A stretch of 40,367 nucleotides of DNA from Novosphingobium sp. (GTDB taxonomy: Bacteria > Pseudomonadota > Alphaproteobacteria > Sphingomonadales > Sphingomonadaceae), in contig JACDQK010000263.1 in the NCBI GenBank assembly GCA_015657645.1, positions 1 through 40,367 on the forward strand, read 5' to 3'. Positions 9,230-18,631 of the stretch are shown in pieces. The position numbers and the translations under genes are program-made. Within the stretch, counting starts at the first letter, position 1. Each line of letters opens with the position of its first letter. The notes under the pieces were generated by a model. The model saw only the letters and a list, made by a program, of their open reading frames with translations. It ran no database searches and was not told the origin of the DNA.

Positions 9230-10025
9230 CTAGCGCGGCTGCGCCAGGGTTATTGTGCAGGATAGCGCGCCGTAGCTGCCGAAGCTGGCGGTCACGGTCT
9301 GGCCGGGGACGACCGGGTGAACCCCGGTGATCGCGCCGGTCGAAACCCACAGCCCCTGCGACAGGTCGAACCGCGCGCGCCAAATTGCCGAGCAGGAAGC
9401 GCACTGCGCCATAGGGTCCGTCAAGCATGGTCGCCGCCGTCGCCTCGCCCACCGTCTCGCCGTCGACTTCAGTCCGTACGACAATCGCGCAGAGGTCGAG
9501 CGTGCGCCAGCCGTCCAGCGCAGGGCCCATCACCACGCCGTGGTTGTTGCCGAAGTCCGAGACCGTCACCAGCGGGCCGTCGGCATTGATCCGAGCATAG
9601 GGCGAACTGGCGATCTCGATTCCCAGCCGCACTTCGTCGATGATCGCGCGGGTGCCGGCATCGTCGGTCGGCACCGCCCCGTTCCAGCCGGGTGCGACAT
9701 GGAGCAGCAGCTCCGCCTCGCCCGCCGCGAAACCCCCGGCGAAGACCGGCATGGCCGGTACTTCCCCATTGCCGGCAAAGACCACCTCGTCGGCAAAGAC
9801 GGGGCCGGACAGGCGATTGGAGCCGAGCTGGCCATCAAGCGGCGGCCAGATCCGGCCGACCTTCCAGCCCGCGACTGTGCGTCCGTCGAGCCGAATCGCC
9901 GCGTCCTGGATGCGATAGGCGGATGCCAGATCTTGCGGCGGAGCGCCCGGATAGTCGGCCAGCGCGCGGGCCGCGCGGCGCGCGCTTACGAAGGCCGTGG
10001 CAACGGATTGTGCCTGCTCAGTCAA
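9230..10025 (-). CDS. 2-keto-4-pentenoate hydratase/MhpD-like (FAH fold), apparent frameshift near 9369-9382
   Basis: GWKVGRIWPPLDGQLGSNRLSGPVF, ELLLHVAP, EIASSPYA; after the indel the protein resumes as RFDLSQGLWVSTGAITGVHPVVPGQTVTASFGSYG in the adjacent frame. Confidence 0.75.
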
Positions 10026-10086
10026 ACTCTGCCCCTCGTCTCGCTACTTGTGCCCGGCCTGTGCCAGTGCTTGCGCGTTGGCTATA

Positions 10087-10100
10087 GGAAACCGGTGTCA
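10087..10100 (-). promoter_or_regulatory. LacI-family operator site 1 (TGACACCGGTTTCC on minus strand)
   Basis: Matches the other four copies of the motif; 62 bp upstream of the hydratase-MFS-uxaC-reductase operon. Confidence 0.75.
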
Positions 10101-10133
10101 TTGGCAAGTCTGCGTGTATGACAAGCGAGTAGA

Positions 10134-11615
10134 TCACAGCGTCACACCGCGTTTCCAGATGGCAATGGCGCGCTGTCCGGCGCGTTCGGCGGCGGTTGGC
10201 GTGCCGCTGGCGATCGCCGCCAGCTGCTCTGCAAAGGCCAGGTCTGCGGCCGCCAGCCCATCGCGCAAGGCCAGCGAGGCATCGAAATCGATCCAGTGCG
10301 GCTTGCCCTCGGCCAGCCCCTGATTCGAGGCGACCTTGACCGTTGGCACCGGGAAGCCAAGCGGCGTGCCGCGCCCGGTGGTGAACAGCACCAGTGTGGC
10401 CCCGGCCGCCGCCAGTGCCGTGGAAGAAACCGCGTCGTTGCCCGGCGCTTCGAGCAGGGTCAGCCCGGCCCGCTGCGCCTGCTCGCCATAACCGATCACA
10501 TCGACCAGCGGGGCATTGCCGCCCTTCTGCACCGCGCCGAGCGACTTCTCCTCGAGCGTGGTGATCCCGCCGGCCAGGTTACCAGGCGAGGGATTTTCCG
10601 AAACGGGCAACCCCTGGTCGAGGTAATAGCGCTTGAACCGGTTCACCAGGCCCGCAGCGGCATCGAACACCTCCGCTGAAACCGCCCGGTCGAGCAGGGC
10701 CTGCTCGGCCCCGAAGATTTCGGGAATTTCGGTCAGGATCGCCCTGCCCCCGGCGCTACACAGGCTATCGGCAAGCCGCCCGAGCAGCGGGTTGGCAGTC
10801 AGGCCGGAGAAGCCATCCGATCCGCCGCATTTGAGGCCAATCGTCAGCGCCGAGAACGGCAGTGGCTCGCGGCGAGCGGTCGCCGCCGCATTGACCAGTT
10901 CGTCAATCAGCGTTGCGGCTGCGGCCAGTTCATCGCCGGCGCTCTGGCTGGACAGCAGCCGGACCTTGCCGCGCGCAGCGGGCGGCACAGCTTCGAGCAG
11001 AGCGTCGAGCTGGTTGGATTCGCAGCCCAGCCCCAGCAGCAACACCCCCGCGGCATTGGGATTGGTCGCGAGGCCCGCCAGCAGCGCGCGCGTGCCATCT
11101 AGATCGTCGCCGAGCTGTGAGCAGCCATGGGGATGGGCAAAAGCATGGACGCCGTCGATCCGCCCGGCATGGCGTTCGCGCGCGGCGCGGGCCACTTCCT
11201 CGGCCGTGATCCCGACGCAGCCGACGCTCGGCAGGATCCATATCTCGTTGCGGGTAGCCGCGCGGCCATCGGCGCGGCAGTAGCCCTGCCAGGTTGGGAG
11301 ATCGCTAGTTGCCGCCACTGCTGCGACGCCTGCACCCGGCCGATAGACCAGCTCCCCAGCCAGTGCCGTCGCCAAGTTGTGGCTATGAACGTGCTCCCCG
11401 GCCGCAATCGCCGCGCTCGCTCGCCCGATCGGTTGGCCGTACTTCATCACTACCGAGCCAGCAGGCAGATCGACCAGCGCCAGCTTGTGTCCCTGCGGCA
11501 CGGGCGTGGAGAGCTGCACCCCCGCAACCGCCTCACCCGCTTCGAGCGGGCGCAGCGCTACGGCCACCGTATCGGCGGGATGGATTTGCAGCGCGGCAGG
11601 AAGCTTGTGCGACAT
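10134..11615 (-). CDS. uxaA: altronate dehydratase
   Basis: N-terminal SAF-like domain plus RNEIWILPSVGCVGITAEEVAR, FAHPHGCSQLGDD, ALTIGLKCGGSDGFSGLTANPLLG, FTTGRGTPLGFPVPTVKVASN. Confidence 0.93.
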   Translation of the reverse strand: MSHKLPAALQIHPADTVAVALRPLEAGEAVAGVQLSTPVPQGHKLALVDLPAGSVVMKYGQPIGRASAAIAAGEHVHSHNLATALAGELVYRPGAGVAAVAATSDLPTWQGYCRADGRAATRNEIWILPSVGCVGITAEEVARAARERHAGRIDGVHAFAHPHGCSQLGDDLDGTRALLAGLATNPNAAGVLLLGLGCESNQLDALLEAVPPAARGKVRLLSSQSAGDELAAAATLIDELVNAAATARREPLPFSALTIGLKCGGSDGFSGLTANPLLGRLADSLCSAGGRAILTEIPEIFGAEQALLDRAVSAEVFDAAAGLVNRFKRYYLDQGLPVSENPSPGNLAGGITTLEEKSLGAVQKGGNAPLVDVIGYGEQAQRAGLTLLEAPGNDAVSSTALAAAGATLVLFTTGRGTPLGFPVPTVKVASNQGLAEGKPHWIDFDASLALRDGLAAADLAFAEQLAAIASGTPTAAERAGQRAIAIWKRGVTL

Positions 11616-11630
11616 GGGCCCGTCATTTAT

Positions 11631-11644
11631 GGTAACCGGTGTCA
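11631..11644 (-). promoter_or_regulatory. LacI-family operator site 2 (TGACACCGGTTACC on minus strand)
   Basis: Exact 14-mer shared with sites 3 and 4; between divergent uxaA and the LacI regulator. Confidence 0.85.
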
Positions 11645-11719
11645 AGATTGCCTTTGCGCTTGCAAGAAGGCAAGGGGGATCACGCCCGGCCCACTGGTCG
11701 GCACGCGCAAGGGATAAAC

Positions 11720-12748
11720 ATGGCGGGCAATTCCGGCCGAGAAGGCAAACCGACGATCAATGACGTCGCGCGCCTGTCGGGCGTATCGAAGAAAACCGTC
11801 AGCCGGGTGATCAACCGCTCGCCGCTGCTTAACCAGGCGACGCGTGAAAAGGTTGAGGCAGTGATTGCCGAGCTGGGCTATGTCCCCAACCCGCAGGCCC
11901 GCCAGCTCGCCCTGCGGCGCAACTTCTCGCTCGGGCTGATCTACGACAACCCGAATGCGCAGATGGTGCTGAACTTTCAGGAAGGCGTCCTCGACGCGAT
12001 CCGCGGGACCGAGTTCGCGCTGGTGATCCACCCGGTCGATCGCCACGATCCCGGCCTGTTCGGCCAGATCCGCAAGTTCATCGAACAGCAGCGCTTCTAC
12101 GGCGTGATGGTCCTGCCGCCGCTGTCGGAGAACGATGCCTTCTTTGCGCTGCTGGATGAACTTGGCTGCAACTACGTCCGGATGGGCTCGGCTGAGCTCG
12201 ATGATCCGGCCCACCTGGTCCAGTCGAATGACCGGCAGGCCGTGCGCGGCGCGGTCGAGTACCTGATTGCCCAGGGTCACAAGCGGATCGGACTGGTCGA
12301 GGGGCCGGACGGCTTCCGCTCGGCCCACGAACGCCGCGAAGGCTGGCGTGAGGCTGTGACGGCGCATGGCTTGCCCGCCGACATCAGCCTGACCGCGCGC
12401 GGCAACTACACTTTCGAGACCGGCAAGGAAGCCGGCATTTCGCTCCTCGGCCTGCCGCACCCGCCCACCGCGATCTTCGCCAGCAACGATGTGATGGCCG
12501 CCGGCGTGGTCCACGTCGCACGCGAACGCGGGCTGGACGTGCCGGGCGATCTTTCGGTGGTCGGCTTCGACGATACGGCCATTGCCGCAACGATCTGGCC
12601 CCCGCTGACCACGGTGCGCTGGCCGATCCGGACCATGGCCCGCTCGGCGGCGCTGAAGCTGATCCACCCAGAAACGGCGGGTAAGGAGCAGTCCTTGTTC
12701 CCGACCGAATTCGTCCCCCGCGCCTCGGTTTCCCCGCCCAAGAACTGA
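11720..12748 (+). CDS. LacI-family transcriptional regulator
   Basis: N-terminal HTH TINDVARLSGVSKKTVSRVINRSPLLNQATREKV, periplasmic-binding-like effector domain, IFASNDVMAAG, VVGFDDT. Confidence 0.95.
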   Translation: MAGNSGREGKPTINDVARLSGVSKKTVSRVINRSPLLNQATREKVEAVIAELGYVPNPQARQLALRRNFSLGLIYDNPNAQMVLNFQEGVLDAIRGTEFALVIHPVDRHDPGLFGQIRKFIEQQRFYGVMVLPPLSENDAFFALLDELGCNYVRMGSAELDDPAHLVQSNDRQAVRGAVEYLIAQGHKRIGLVEGPDGFRSAHERREGWREAVTAHGLPADISLTARGNYTFETGKEAGISLLGLPHPPTAIFASNDVMAAGVVHVARERGLDVPGDLSVVGFDDTAIAATIWPPLTTVRWPIRTMARSAALKLIHPETAGKEQSLFPTEFVPRASVSPPKN

Positions 12749-12786
12749 ACTGACCTGGCCGGCAGAAGAATCCTTGATCTGGATAA

Positions 12787-12800
12787 TGACACCGGTTACC
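12787..12800 (+). promoter_or_regulatory. LacI-family operator site 3 (TGACACCGGTTACC)
   Basis: Exact 14-mer; 42 bp upstream of the RpiB-family isomerase start. Confidence 0.85.
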
Positions 12801-12841
12801 TAGGGCGCCAAACAAGCATCCAGCAGGAAAGACCCCATCCC

Positions 12842-13473
12842 ATGAAGATCGCCCTGATCATCGAGAACAGCCAGGCCGCCAAGAACGCGATTGTCCACGA
12901 AGCGCTGACTTCGGTTGCCGAACCGCTGGGCCACCAGGTGTTCAACTATGGGATGTACACCCCCGAAGACGCCGCCTCGCTGACCTATGTGATGAATGGC
13001 CTGCTCTCGGGCATCCTGCTGAACTCCGGCGCGGCGGACTTCGTGGTGACCGGCTGCGGCACCGGCATGGGTTCGATGCTGGCGGCCAATTCGATGCCCG
13101 GCGTGTTCTGCGGGCTGGTGATCGACCCGACCGACGCTTTCCTGTTCAGCCAGATCAATGACGGCAACGCGATTTCGATGCCCTATTCCAAGGGCTTCGG
13201 CTGGGCGGCCGAGCTGAACCTGCAGGACTGCTACCGCAAGATCTTCGAGAACGAGGGCGGTGCTGGCTATCCCAAGGAGCGTGCCCACTTCATGGCCGCC
13301 AACCGCAGCAAGCTGAAGGACATGAAGGCCGCCTCGTGCCGCGACATGCTGACCGTGCTGAAGTCGGTTGACCAGGAGCTGCTCAAGGCGCGATCGCCGG
13401 GGAGAAGTTTACCGAGCTGTTCTATCCGAACTGCCAGGATCAGGCGATCGCCGACTACCTGCGGGCGCTCTGA
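12842..13473 (+). CDS. RpiB/LacA/LacB-family sugar isomerase (candidate DhuI-type uronate ketol-isomerase), apparent 1-nt deletion near 13388
   Basis: MKIALIIENSQAAKNAIVHEAL..., VVTGCGTGMGSMLAAN; restoring one C at AAGGC(C)GCG gives ...LLKAAIAGEKFTELFYPNCQDQAIADYLRAL-stop. Confidence 0.82.
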
Positions 13474-14227
13474 TGGCGATCTCGTTCTCGCTTGCCGGCA
13501 GGCCGCGCTGGTCACCGGGGCCAATACCGGCATCGGCCAGGCCATCGCCGTGGCGCTGGCCGAGGCCGGGGCCGATGTAGCGCTGGCCGGGCGCAGCGAG
13601 CCGACCGAGACGCTGGCGCTTATCGCCGCGACCGGCCGCAAGGCGATCAATATCAAGGCCGACCTGTCCTCAATCGAGCCAGTCCAGCGCGTGGTGGACG
13701 AGGCGCTGGCGGGGCTCGGCCGGATCGACGTGCTGGTCAACAACGCCGGGATCATCCGCCGCGATGACCTTCTCCAGTTCTCGGAAGAAGACTGGGACGC
13801 GGTGATGGACACCAATCTAAAAACGCTGTTCTTCCTCAGCCAGGCCGCCGCGCGGCACATGGCGGAGCGCGGATCGGGCAAGATCATCAACATCGCCAGT
13901 CTGCTGACTTTCCAGGGCGGGATCCGCGTGCCGAGCTATGCCGCCGCCAAGTCGGGCGTGGGCGGGGTGACCAAGGCCATGGCCAACGAGCTCGCCCCCA
14001 AGGGCGTGCAGGTCAACGCCATCGCGCCGGGCTATATCGCCACCAACAATACTGCCGCACTGCAGGCCGACGAGACCCGCAACCGCCAGATCCTGGAGCG
14101 GATTCCGACCGGGCGCTGGGGCCGGCCCGAAGACATCGCCGGGGCGGCCGTGTTCCTGGCGGCGGAAGCGTCCGACTATGTCACCGGCCAGGTCCTGGCG
14201 GTGGACGGCGGCTGGCTGGCGCGGTAG
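13473..14227 (+). CDS. kduD: KduD-like 2-deoxy-D-gluconate/5-keto-4-deoxyuronate dehydrogenase (SDR), apparent 1-nt deletion near 13500
   Basis: ATG overlaps preceding stop (TGATG); restoring one A gives [77 protein letters not shown] is diagnostic for KduD-type SDRs. Confidence 0.85.
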
Positions 14228-14236
14228 CCTGACGGC

Positions 14237-15241
14237 ATGACAGTCACCTGCTTTGGCGAGCTGCTGCTCCGGCTGACCCCGCCGGGATCACAGCTGATGG
14301 TCCAGGCGGACAGCCTCGAACTCCATCCAGGCGGGGCAGAAGGCAACGTTGCGGTGGCACTCGCTAGCCTGAGTCACGCGGTCCGCTTTGCCGGACTGGT
14401 CAGCGACAATCCGCTGGGCGACCGGGTTGTCACCGCACTGCGCGGTGCCGGGGTCGACACGCAATTCCTGAGCCGCGCGCCGGGCCGGATGGGCCTCTAC
14501 TTCATGGAGGACGGCGCTGGGCCCCGCCCCTCCGCGATCACTTATGACCGCGCCGGCAGCGCCTTTGCCGAGGCTGAGCCTGCGGCGATCGACTTTGCCG
14601 GGGCACTACAGGGCGCGCGGCTGTTTCATACCGGCGGGATCACCCCGGCGCTTGGCCCCAAGGGCGTGGCGCTGGCCAAGGCCGCCAATGCCGCAGCCGT
14701 CGCCGCGAATGTCCCGATCTGCTTCGATGGCAATTACCGCGGCGCATTGTGGTCGAGCTGGGACTGCGATCCCGGCGCCGTGCTGCGCGAGTTGGTGGCC
14801 GATGCGACGATCCTGATCGGCAACCACCGCGACATTTCGTTGCTGCTCGGCCAGACGTTTTCCGACGACGGCCCGGACCGGCGGCGCGAGGCAGCGGAGG
14901 CGGCCTTTGCGGCCTTCCCCAGGCTTGAACTGATCGCCTCGACCGCACGCCACCTCGTCACCTCGGACCACCACCGCATCTCCGCGCGGGTCGACAGTCG
15001 CACGGCCGCGCACCAGACCGCCGAGATCGACGTGACCGGGATCGTCGAGCGGATCGGCACCGGCGATGCCTTTGCCGCTGGGGTGCTGCACGCCTGGTTG
15101 GCAGGCGGCGACGTGGCCACCATGGCCGAGACTGGCTTGGCCCTCACCGCGCTCAAGCACACCGTCCCCGGCGACATGTGCCTGGTAAACCGCGCCACGC
15201 TTGAAAGCTTCTCGGCCAACGGCGGCGATGTCCGGCGCTGA
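14237..15241 (+). CDS. kdgK: 2-keto-3-deoxygluconate kinase (PfkB family)
   Basis: FGELLLRLTPPG, HPGGAEGNVAVALASLSH, FDGNYRGALWSSWD, GTGDAFAAGVLHAWL. Confidence 0.9.
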   Translation: MTVTCFGELLLRLTPPGSQLMVQADSLELHPGGAEGNVAVALASLSHAVRFAGLVSDNPLGDRVVTALRGAGVDTQFLSRAPGRMGLYFMEDGAGPRPSAITYDRAGSAFAEAEPAAIDFAGALQGARLFHTGGITPALGPKGVALAKAANAAAVAANVPICFDGNYRGALWSSWDCDPGAVLRELVADATILIGNHRDISLLLGQTFSDDGPDRRREAAEAAFAAFPRLELIASTARHLVTSDHHRISARVDSRTAAHQTAEIDVTGIVERIGTGDAFAAGVLHAWLAGGDVATMAETGLALTALKHTVPGDMCLVNRATLESFSANGGDVRR

Positions 15242-16735
15242 GGGCTGGAGCCGGCGGGCCGTTCTGGCAGGCGCTGCGGCGTTGGCCTCAACTCCAGCCA
15301 GCGCGACAGTCCATTCGATCAGCTGTGAATACATTCCCGACGAAGTGCGCGCATCAGATGGGGTGTACCGCAGCCGTTCAAGCAACGCTTGCCAGAACGA
15401 CGCTGAAATATCGTTTCCCGGTATTCGCTACGCCCGGGCCAGCCGCTTTGCGCCGCCCGTCGCGCAGAGGATGGCTTCACAGCTGGAAGGGTTCGGGCCG
15501 GCCTGTCACCAGCCGGGCGCGCGCTATCGCCCGCAGGATGAGGACTGCCTGTTCCTGAACCTCTGGCGACCATCCAGGCCTGCACGGCGTCTGCGGCCGG
15601 TCATGGTCTATTTCCACGGTGGCGCCTATTCCACCGGCTCCGTAACCGATCCGCTCAACAATGGCGCAAAGCTGGCCGAGCGCGGCGATGTCGTCGTCGT
15701 CACGGTCAACCACCGCCTCAACGCCTTCGGCTATCTCTACCTGCCCGATCGCTTCCCCAGCAGTGGCAACAATGGCCAGCTCGACCTGATCTGTGCGCTG
15801 CAATGGGTCCAGCGCAATATCGCGGCATTCGGCGGCGATCCGGGCAATGTCACGGTCTTCGGCCAATCCGGCGGCGGGGCCAAGATTGCGACGCTGATGG
15901 CCATGCCCGAGGCCAAGGGCCTGTTTCACAAGGCGATCACGATGAGCGGCCAGCAGGTCACTGCGTCCGGCCCGCTTAACGCCCGCAAACGCGCCCAGGC
16001 GTTCCTCGACAAGCTGGGGGCCGATCCGGCGACCGCGCCGGTCGAAGCGCTGGTCGCGGCGCTCTCGGCGACCGATCCGGTCATGGGCGGCGGGGTCTAT
16101 ATGGGGCCGGTGCTCGACATGAGGCATCTGCACCGCCACCCGTTCTGGCCCGATCCGGCGCCGCAGGGCAATGCGATCCCGATGCTGCTGGGCAACACTG
16201 TGGCCGAGACGCGCGCCTTTTTCCCGCCCGATCACCCCCGGCTCAAGGGGCTCGACTGGTCAAACCTTGCCGAGCGGGCCGGGCCGGAGCTGAAGGTCGA
16301 TATCGATCCGCGCTGGGTGACGGAGCAGTTCCGCGCCCGCTACCCCGCCGAAAGTCCGGAACAGGTGTTCCACCGCATGGTCACGGCCGGCGTTCCTGGC
16401 GCGGCCAGGTTGAGGAAGCCGATGCTCGCGCCCGCGCCGGGGTGCGGCAGACCTGGGTCTACCAGCTCGATTTCGAACAGGCCAAGCACACCGACGACAT
16501 CGGCCTGTCCTTCGGCACCTTCGAGGAGCCCACCCCCGCGCGCCAGGCGATGAGCGACCGGATGATGGACGCCTTCGTCCGCTTTGCCCGCACCGGCAAT
16601 CCGGGCTGGTCACCCTATACCGTGCCGGGGCGCGAGACGATGGTGTTCGACAGAGTCAGCCGCGTGGTCAGGGACCCGCGCAGGTGGGAGCGGGAGCTGT
16701 TTGCCCGCGTGCCCTACATCCAGCCGGGGAGCTGA
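15228..16735 (+). CDS. type-B carboxylesterase with Tat-like signal peptide, apparent frameshift near 16390
   Basis: WSRRAVLAGAAALASTPASA leader; EDCLFLNLWRP, PVMVYFHGGAYSTGS, VTVFGQSGGGAKI; a missing base near 16389-16393 shifts the tail (RSWRGQVEEADARARAGVRQTWVYQLDFEQ...) into the ORF at 16442-16735. Confidence 0.82.
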
Positions 16736-16738
16736 GGC

Positions 16739-17128
16739 TCAGCGCTGGTTGTTGGGATAGCTGATGATCAGCGACAGGGGCTTCTTGCCGACCTGCCGAA
16801 TCCCGACCACCGCACCCTTGTAGAGATAGGCGGCCATGCCCCTGGTCAGCCGCGCGCGCTGGCCATCGGAGAGGACCTCGCCCTCTCCTTCGAGCACGTA
16901 ATAGACCTCGTCGTGATCGATCGGATGCTCGCCAATCGCGGCACCGCGGTGGAGGATCCGGCGACGGAATTCCATCGCGCGGGGCTGCGGCACGGCATCG
17001 CTGATCCGGTAGGCCGTGCTCATCCCGATTGCGCCGTGCGGCGGGGCCTCTTCGCGCCGGGTCGCGCGCTCGTCGATCACCGCCATCGGCGGCGCGGCGG
17101 CCAGCAGGAGCAGCGCGGCGAGGCTCAC
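16739..17128 (-). CDS. exported cupin-domain protein (KdgF-like role possible)
   Basis: Signal-peptide-like N-terminus MSLAALLLLAAAPPMA; cupin motif GEHPIDHDEVYYVLEGEGEVLSDGQ; ATGA overlap with pectate lyase. Confidence 0.75.
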   Translation of the reverse strand: MSLAALLLLAAAPPMAVIDERATRREEAPPHGAIGMSTAYRISDAVPQPRAMEFRRRILHRGAAIGEHPIDHDEVYYVLEGEGEVLSDGQRARLTRGMAAYLYKGAVVGIRQVGKKPLSLIISYPNNQR

Positions 17129-18474
17129 CGGGTGGCTCCGCGTGAGCTGCGATCGCGCGGGCTCAGCGCTTCTTGCGCGCCCGCCTTCTGGCCCGGATAG
17201 CGGCCAGACTTCGGCTGCATGGTGGCGAGATCCCAGTCAGCTTCGACGAAGGCCGCGCGGGTTTCGGCCGGGCGGGGATAGCCGGGGCCGACTTCCTTTT
17301 CGTCGTCGATGATATCGCCGCGCCCTTCTGCCACGAAGAACAGCACGCGGATATCGTCCGGCGCGCGGTCCCAGGGGCGAGCCCCGGCACTTGCGAGCAG
17401 GCTGGTCTCGACCTCGTCCGATGGCAGCACCGGCAGGCCCGACAGATCCGCTAGCGGCTTGGGCGCGCGGATCAGCTTGGCCTTGGTCTCACCATAGCGG
17501 CCAAATTCCGGCAGCGGATTGCCATGGCGATCGACAGCGCGATTGTCGCGCCCGTGGTATTTCAGGTCGCCATCGCCGCCCAGCATCAGGAACGGCAGGC
17601 CTGCGTCGGTATCATTGCCGCCGCGCATCACGTTGCCCACAGCAGTCAGTTCGCCGGTGACATAGGGCTGGCCAGTCCATTCCAGCGCCATCAGGTTGTA
17701 ATGCACTGCGCGGTGGCCGGGATTGTAGATCAGGTTGTTGACCATCAGCGCCTGGACCCCGCCCTTCAGCAGCGGGGACCGCTCGACATTGTGGGCCCAG
17801 ACATTGCGGTAGAAGACGATGCCGGTGGCATTGTCATGGATCAGCGAGCCCTTGGAATGCTCGCCCTTGGGGTGGCTGGCATTGGCCAGCCCCTCAGCCG
17901 CCAGATTGTTTCGGAACAGGATATTGTGGCTGGTCCCCTTGCGCCATTCCGCCACCGTCTTGCCGGTAAAGCGCGGGCCAGAGGCCGACATGTTCTCGTC
18001 GATCCCCCACAGGAAACTGTTGTGCTCGATGATGACATTGTAGGCCGCGACAGTGGACAAGGCGTCAGCCTCCCAGCCAGAGAACAGCGCTTGGCCATCG
18101 CGCCCGGTCATCACGCGCAGGTGGCTGATGATCACGTCATGGGCCTTGAGATCGATCCCGCCGCGGATGATCGTCACACCCGGCGAAGGCGCGGTCTGGC
18201 CGGCAATGGTGAGGAAGGGTTCGGAAATGGTCAGTGATTCCCGCGCAAGGTCGATCACCCCGCCCACTTCGAACACGACGACGCGCGGACCCTTGGCCTC
18301 GACCGCTTCCTTGAACGAACCCGGGCCGTCCTTGGCCAGGGTGGTAACGCGGATGATTCGCCCGCCCTGCCCGCCTTTGGTCGGCTCGACCGGCCCCGCC
18401 CAGACCGCCGCTGGCAGGACAAGTGCCTGCAAAGCCGCGAGGAATACCGCCAGCTTCAACCACCAATGCCGCAT
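17125..18474 (-). CDS. pectate lyase-like polysaccharide lyase (PL1-type right-handed beta-helix)
   Basis: Signal peptide MRHWWLKLAVFLAALQALVLPAAVWA; GGQGGRIIRVTTLAKDGPGSFKEAVEAKGPRVVVFEVGGVIDL, SEPFLTIAGQTAPSPGVTIIRGGIDLKAHDVIISHLRVMTG. Confidence 0.88.
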   Translation of the reverse strand: MRHWWLKLAVFLAALQALVLPAAVWAGPVEPTKGGQGGRIIRVTTLAKDGPGSFKEAVEAKGPRVVVFEVGGVIDLARESLTISEPFLTIAGQTAPSPGVTIIRGGIDLKAHDVIISHLRVMTGRDGQALFSGWEADALSTVAAYNVIIEHNSFLWGIDENMSASGPRFTGKTVAEWRKGTSHNILFRNNLAAEGLANASHPKGEHSKGSLIHDNATGIVFYRNVWAHNVERSPLLKGGVQALMVNNLIYNPGHRAVHYNLMALEWTGQPYVTGELTAVGNVMRGGNDTDAGLPFLMLGGDGDLKYHGRDNRAVDRHGNPLPEFGRYGETKAKLIRAPKPLADLSGLPVLPSDEVETSLLASAGARPWDRAPDDIRVLFFVAEGRGDIIDDEKEVGPGYPRPAETRAAFVEADWDLATMQPKSGRYPGQKAGAQEALSPRDRSSRGATR

Positions 18475-18532
18475 CGTCCAATCTCCCTTGCGCACCTTCT
18501 TGACAGAGCGCCGGAACGGGAGCAATACAAAA

Positions 18533-18546
18533 TGACACCGGTTACC
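18533..18546 (+). promoter_or_regulatory. LacI-family operator site 4 (TGACACCGGTTACC)
   Basis: Exact 14-mer in the divergent pectate lyase/TonB receptor intergenic region. Confidence 0.85.
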
Positions 18547-18631
18547 ATGCCGGTCAGAACGCAGCGGCCGCAAGACCGCACAGGGAGTAGAGGTGCTGGG
18601 GGAGTTGTGCGGCGACACGCATATCATCCTT

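Noticed and set aside
12842-14227. 461-aa RpiB-KduD fusion protein
   Set aside because: The join is non-homologous sequence (RSPGRSLPSCSIRTARIRRSPTTCGRSDGDLVLACRQ) explained by two 1-nt deletions; normal separate stop and start (TGATG) are visible in the other frame.
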